Source of the DNA: Leeuwenhoekiella sp. MAR_2009_132
GTDB lineage: Bacteria > Bacteroidota > Bacteroidia > Flavobacteriales > Flavobacteriaceae
Length of the DNA: 64,000 bases
NCBI RefSeq assembly: GCF_000687915.1
Contig: NZ_JHZY01000004.1
Coordinates: forward strand, 1,312,001-1,376,000
Reading direction: 5' to 3'
This document shows, one piece after another, positions 60,584-64,000 of this stretch (position 1 is the first letter of the stretch; each line of letters starts with the position of its first letter). The translations under genes and the position numbers were made by a program. The notes under the pieces are model-generated. The model ran no database searches, was not told the DNA's origin, and saw nothing but the letters and a program-made list of their open reading frames with translations.

Positions 60584-60923
60584 GGGCTGTTTGCATATAC
60601 GCCTGCGCTTCCATTCTTAAAATTGTTTGGTCTAAAAGATCCTGTATATCTTCTAACTCCTGCTTATTTACCGCAAGGTCTATGCAGTCTGAAGGTGTTT
60701 TTAGAAGTAACGATCTACACTCTTTAGGATTTATACAATCTTTACATTTATGCTCACTCTTTGCAGCTTGTGTTTGAAAAGCAAATGATTTGAGCTGATC
60801 TAAAGTGAAATAAAAACCTATATCCCTAAATACTACCTGTGCTTTAAGAATGCTGTCATTAGATGTCTTCCAATAGAAAGAAATACCAGACTCGTTGCGA
60901 TAGATGATATTTATATGTTTCAT
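60576..60923 (-). CDS. Small cysteine-containing protein, conserved in Bacteroidota
   Basis: A 115-residue cytoplasmic protein, start taken at ATG 60923 (MKHINIIY). A cysteine group CKDCINPKECRSLLLKTPSDC in the middle could bind a metal. An N-terminal beta-rich part (INIIYRNESGISFYWK, AQVVFRDIGFYFTLDQL) and a C-terminal helix complete it. Proteins like this (possibly DUF6686) are found in Bacteroidota without a known function; my family call is tentative. It overlaps the end of lpxH by 8 bp and lies 58 bp after recJ's stop is reached on the other side. Confidence 0.65.
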   Translation of the reverse strand: MKHINIIYRNESGISFYWKTSNDSILKAQVVFRDIGFYFTLDQLKSFAFQTQAAKSEHKCKDCINPKECRSLLLKTPSDCIDLAVNKQELEDIQDLLDQTILRMEAQAYMQTALN

Positions 60924-60981
60924 AAACCCGATTTTACACAAATATAAAACCTTGTTTAGAATTAATCTAAATAGAATTGAA

Positions 60982-62676
60982 TTATTCCTGAATATCTCTT
61001 AATTTTAACTGAATGCTCACATTACCATTCCACTCATTAAGGTCAAGAGAATAAGCAGCTTTAAATGGTTTTTTGTTAGTTATAAGATTGCATTTTGCTC
61101 CCAGATTAAATCCTATAGCTCCTATTTGAATTGCACTATTGTTTTGGGTAACTGTACATTTTAAATGATCTTCATCTGCCCCTACACATTTACCATAACC
61201 CGTATCTATTAGATTTTTACTCATAAAAACAGGAGACATATTTCCCGGCCCAAAGGGTGCAAACTGCCTTAAAATTCTATAGAATTTTGCGGAAATTTCG
61301 TGTAGTTCAAGACAAGCATCAATAGTTATTTCAGGAATAAGCAAACGCTCATCTATACTACCCGATACAACCTCTTCAAATTTTGCTTTAAAACCAGGGT
61401 ATTGAGCTTCACTCAGTGTTAGACCTGCGGCGTATTTATGCCCTCCAAATTGTTCTATATGTTCACTACATGCTTCAAGGGCTTCATACACATCAAATCC
61501 TTTAACAGAACGAGCACTGGCAGCTAGTTTATCTCCACTTTTTGTAAAAACCAGCGTAGGACGATAATAGGTTTCAATTAGGCGTGAGGCAACTATACCT
61601 ATAACACCCTTATGCCAGTTTTCCTGATACACAACAGAAGTTTTTAAGTCTTCTTCTTTATTTGTGGTAATCTGCTCTAAAGCTTCTACTGTTATTAGTT
61701 TGTCCAGATCTTTTCGCTCTGCGTTATAATTTTCAATATTCGCAGCCATTTCCTGTGCAATTGCCTCATCTTGCTCAGTGAGTAATTCTACCGCGTGTAG
61801 CCCGTGTTTAATACGGCCCGCGGCATTTATGCGCGGTGCAATTATAAAAACAACATCGGTTATGGTAAGGGTGTCTTTTTTTACATTTTCAATTAAAGCT
61901 CTAATGCCTGTGCGCGGCAACGTATTTATAACTTCAAGACCATAAAAAGCAAGCACTCTGTTTTCCCCGGTTATAGGTACAATGTCTGCACCTATTGCAG
62001 TAGCAACAAGATCTAAATAAGGAATCAACGTTTTAGCAGGCAAGCCTTTTTCCTGCTCTAAAGCCTGTATTAATTTAAACCCTACGCCACAGCCACACAA
62101 TTCATCGTAAGGATAGGTGCAATCCTCTCGTTTAGGATCTAGAACCGCAACAGCATCTGGCAATACTGGGCCCGGTCTGTGATGATCGCAGACGATAAAA
62201 TCTATTCCCAGTTTTTTTGCATAAGCAATCTTATCAACTGCTTTAACACCACAGTCTAATGCAATAATTAAGGTAATATCATTATCGTGGGCATAATCTA
62301 TACTCATATAAGAGACGCCATAGCCCTCTGCATAGCGATCTGGAATATAGGTAGCAACCTGCGGATAATGGCTTAATAAATAACTACTCATTAAAGCAAC
62401 ACTTGTCGTGCCATCTACGTCATAATCACCATAGACTAAAATATTTTCTTCCTGTTTAAAAGCACTATTGATTCGGGCAACAGCTTTATCCATATCTTTC
62501 ATTAAGAACGGATCGTGTAATTCATCTAGCGAAGGTCTAAAGAATTTCTTTGCTTTTTCATAGGTGTCTATACCGCGCTGCACCAGTAGCACCGCAATCT
62601 TTTCGGGCACTTTTAATTCAAGAGCTAAAGCTTCAGTAATTACTTTATTAGGAGTGGGTTTTAACGTCCAGCGCAT
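60982..62676 (-). CDS. recJ: Single-stranded-DNA-specific exonuclease
   Basis: A 564-residue RecJ of the DHH family. VYGDYDVDGTTSVAL (Asp ligands), ALDCG, and VCDHHRPG (the DHH motif) form the manganese centre; the DHHA1 domain with SGDKLAASARS and EQFGGHKYAAGL follows, then the OB-fold. It digests single-stranded DNA 5' to 3' in recombination and repair. Its start overlaps the stop of the upstream surface-protein gene by one base (TAATG). The Gly-rich loop and length match the family norm. Confidence 0.96.
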   Translation of the reverse strand: MRWTLKPTPNKVITEALALELKVPEKIAVLLVQRGIDTYEKAKKFFRPSLDELHDPFLMKDMDKAVARINSAFKQEENILVYGDYDVDGTTSVALMSSYLLSHYPQVATYIPDRYAEGYGVSYMSIDYAHDNDITLIIALDCGVKAVDKIAYAKKLGIDFIVCDHHRPGPVLPDAVAVLDPKREDCTYPYDELCGCGVGFKLIQALEQEKGLPAKTLIPYLDLVATAIGADIVPITGENRVLAFYGLEVINTLPRTGIRALIENVKKDTLTITDVVFIIAPRINAAGRIKHGLHAVELLTEQDEAIAQEMAANIENYNAERKDLDKLITVEALEQITTNKEEDLKTSVVYQENWHKGVIGIVASRLIETYYRPTLVFTKSGDKLAASARSVKGFDVYEALEACSEHIEQFGGHKYAAGLTLSEAQYPGFKAKFEEVVSGSIDERLLIPEITIDACLELHEISAKFYRILRQFAPFGPGNMSPVFMSKNLIDTGYGKCVGADEDHLKCTVTQNNSAIQIGAIGFNLGAKCNLITNKKPFKAAYSLDLNEWNGNVSIQLKLRDIQE

Positions 62677-64000
62677 TACTCTAAATTTATTTTAAGCATC
62701 CAGCATTTGGTTAAATCTTTCATCTTTCGGTAGCCTTTTACACGATTATACAATGCATCGGGGTCTTGACTAAAATCAATATATACATAATGAAATCCGT
62801 TTGAGGGTCTCACAAATTGCTTTGGCGAAAAACCTGCCTGTACCATTTTTTTAGCCCAGTTATCTGCATTTTTAGCGCTAGAAAAAACATGGTTTACAGC
62901 ATAATAACCACTTACAAGCCCAGGGACCTCAACAGAATTTGCATTGATCATTTCTAATAGGTCTTCACTTCGTTTTTGTACAGCTACTTCCGGTTTTTTT
63001 GTTTCCAAAACCGGTTCGGGAACGCTTTGTTTTTCTTCTAAGGCTACTTTTGTTTCTGATATTTGCTCTGTGGGTTGTGCAACAATACTATCTGGTTTGC
63101 CTTCTACGATAACATTTTGATAATAATCGCTACTTATTTCGGTCTGAAAGGCGTTAAAAAATACAAATAATCGGTCCTCCTCGGTTTTAAACTGAAGCTT
63201 CACGCTGGTAGCATCATTGCTTATGACTTCGTTTTTTACGTTAGGTATTTTAATCTGGGCTAAATCAAAACCTAATGTGTTACTACTAGAAGGAGATCGA
63301 TCTAAATATGTAAGGTCATTTATAGTAATACTGCTATTAAAAAAATTATTTGCAAAACGCACTTTACTCTTTAACGGCATGTATTTTTTCTGCTTATTGC
63401 TATAAATAGAAACGACATCTTTTGAAAGTGCGAGATCACCTTCGAGGCCAGCTAATATCACCGAAGTTTTTACATCTCCCTTAGAAACAGCCCTAAAATT
63501 TTTAAAAACCAACTCCTCTGGTTTCTCTGTACTTATGTATCTAAAACCTTGATAACTTGTAAAATATTGTAAGGGTGCTTTTGCATCTTCATAGACAATA
63601 TATAACATCCACCCGGCAGAACTCCCCCCGTACATCTCCCCTTCTAATGCTGCTACATTTGCTAAAGTATAGGTTCCTGAACCCGCAGCATTAGCAACAA
63701 GTGTTTGGGTTATATCGCTGTAACAGACATAGGGAGCGGCATTTTTTAAATCGGTATTACCATCTACCATCCCATCATATACAAGTTCTCCCTGTACTTG
63801 TATATATTCATTTTTACTCGGAATTTTTAATTGAACCAGATCAAAGGGACGATCTCTCTTTTTCTTTAAATCATAAACAATACGGCCGCCTCGCACTTTT
63901 TGTTTGCCTACTGCACCAGGGTATGTCGCAGCCCAGTATAAGCCGGCATATACGATTTTAGTATTTGCCGGTACTTTTAAATCTGCGCTGCTAGAGCTGT
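62676..64000 (-). CDS. Surface protein with SPOR-like C-terminus (5' end beyond window)
   Basis: An open frame reads from the window edge to 62676, so the N-terminus is missing; the GTG near 63896 is internal. Reading from the edge gives SSSSADLKVPANTKIVYAGL then YWAATYPG, the phrase found near the N-terminus of large flavobacterial surface and adhesin-like proteins. The last ~80 residues (GYYAVNHVFSSAKNADNWAK onward) look like a SPOR-type repeat domain that binds peptidoglycan. A proline/glutamate-rich linker (about 870 bp from the edge) lies between. A role in gliding or type IX export is only a guess. recJ follows with a one-base overlap. Confidence 0.7.
   Translation of the reverse strand, partial: SSSSADLKVPANTKIVYAGLYWAATYPGAVGKQKVRGGRIVYDLKKKRDRPFDLVQLKIPSKNEYIQVQGELVYDGMVDGNTDLKNAAPYVCYSDITQTLVANAAGSGTYTLANVAALEGEMYGGSSAGWMLYIVYEDAKAPLQYFTSYQGFRYISTEKPEELVFKNFRAVSKGDVKTSVILAGLEGDLALSKDVVSIYSNKQKKYMPLKSKVRFANNFFNSSITINDLTYLDRSPSSSNTLGFDLAQIKIPNVKNEVISNDATSVKLQFKTEEDRLFVFFNAFQTEISSDYYQNVIVEGKPDSIVAQPTEQISETKVALEEKQSVPEPVLETKKPEVAVQKRSEDLLEMINANSVEVPGLVSGYYAVNHVFSSAKNADNWAKKMVQAGFSPKQFVRPSNGFHYVYIDFSQDPDALYNRVKGYRKMKDLTKCWMLKINLE

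Overview
The window is a chromosomal segment of an AT-rich Bacteroidota bacterium, almost certainly a marine member of the Flavobacteriaceae; the genus cannot be fixed from sequence alone. Supporting signs are TAnnTTTG-type -7 promoter boxes with a TTTG element 19-21 nt upstream, many lipoproteins with an x-S/A-C lipobox, the family-restricted IPExxxVDY protein beside pyk/rnc/fabF/acpP, OmpA proteins with calcium-type TSP3 repeats, a 632-residue PurF, and almost no Shine-Dalgarno sites. Most of the window is ordinary core genome. I see no transposase, phage, CRISPR array or rRNA.

Layout. 1-5.7 kb: a cut-off DUF4382 lipoprotein gene, then an SDR / AlbA_2 / PPP-phosphatase operon and an SPFH-GYF plus zinc-ribbon membrane pair. 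5.9-8.1 kb (minus): an antiquitin-like aldehyde dehydrogenase and 3-hydroxyanthranilate dioxygenase. 8.2-11.7 kb: two almost identical ~1.03-1.05 kb direct repeats, each carrying a CAP-domain lipoprotein gene, on either side of an isoaspartyl peptidase and an ABM-domain protein. 11.9-19.9 kb: alpha-2-macroglobulin and PBP1C, a known partnership. 20-26.2 kb: a GbsR/MarR regulator with a clear palindromic operator and a tripartite RND efflux pump. 26.3-28.7 kb: CYTH protein, Rossmann protein, DNA polymerase IV. 28.8-33 kb (minus): pyk, IPExxxVDY protein, rnc, fabF, acpP. 33.2-37.4 kb: purN, RNase H, a PfkB kinase and purF.

37.4-38.4 kb is an intergenic stretch with a possible small RNA and five tandem ~134-bp structured repeats, followed by sodA. 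39.2-48.3 kb: AddA-like and AddB-like genes separated by two OmpA/TSP3 porins that have their own promoters. 48.4-51.3 kb: a thioredoxin-like protein, ApbE, DUF4266 and DUF3570 in one tight operon, probably an extracytoplasmic redox/flavinylation module. 51.4-64 kb: M1 peptidase, ClC channel, tRNA-Ala(GGC), universal stress protein, GNAT, MATE, a 2OG dioxygenase, a 31-aa membrane peptide upstream of queD, lpxH, a small cysteine-rich protein, recJ, and a cut-off surface protein with a SPOR-like C-terminus.

The observations most worth following are the duplicated CAP-lipoprotein cassette, the 134-bp repeat array, the ApbE-DUF4266-DUF3570 operon with a possible flavin-acceptor motif, the AlbA_2/phosphatase/SPFH/zinc-ribbon neighbourhood, and the GbsR operator.
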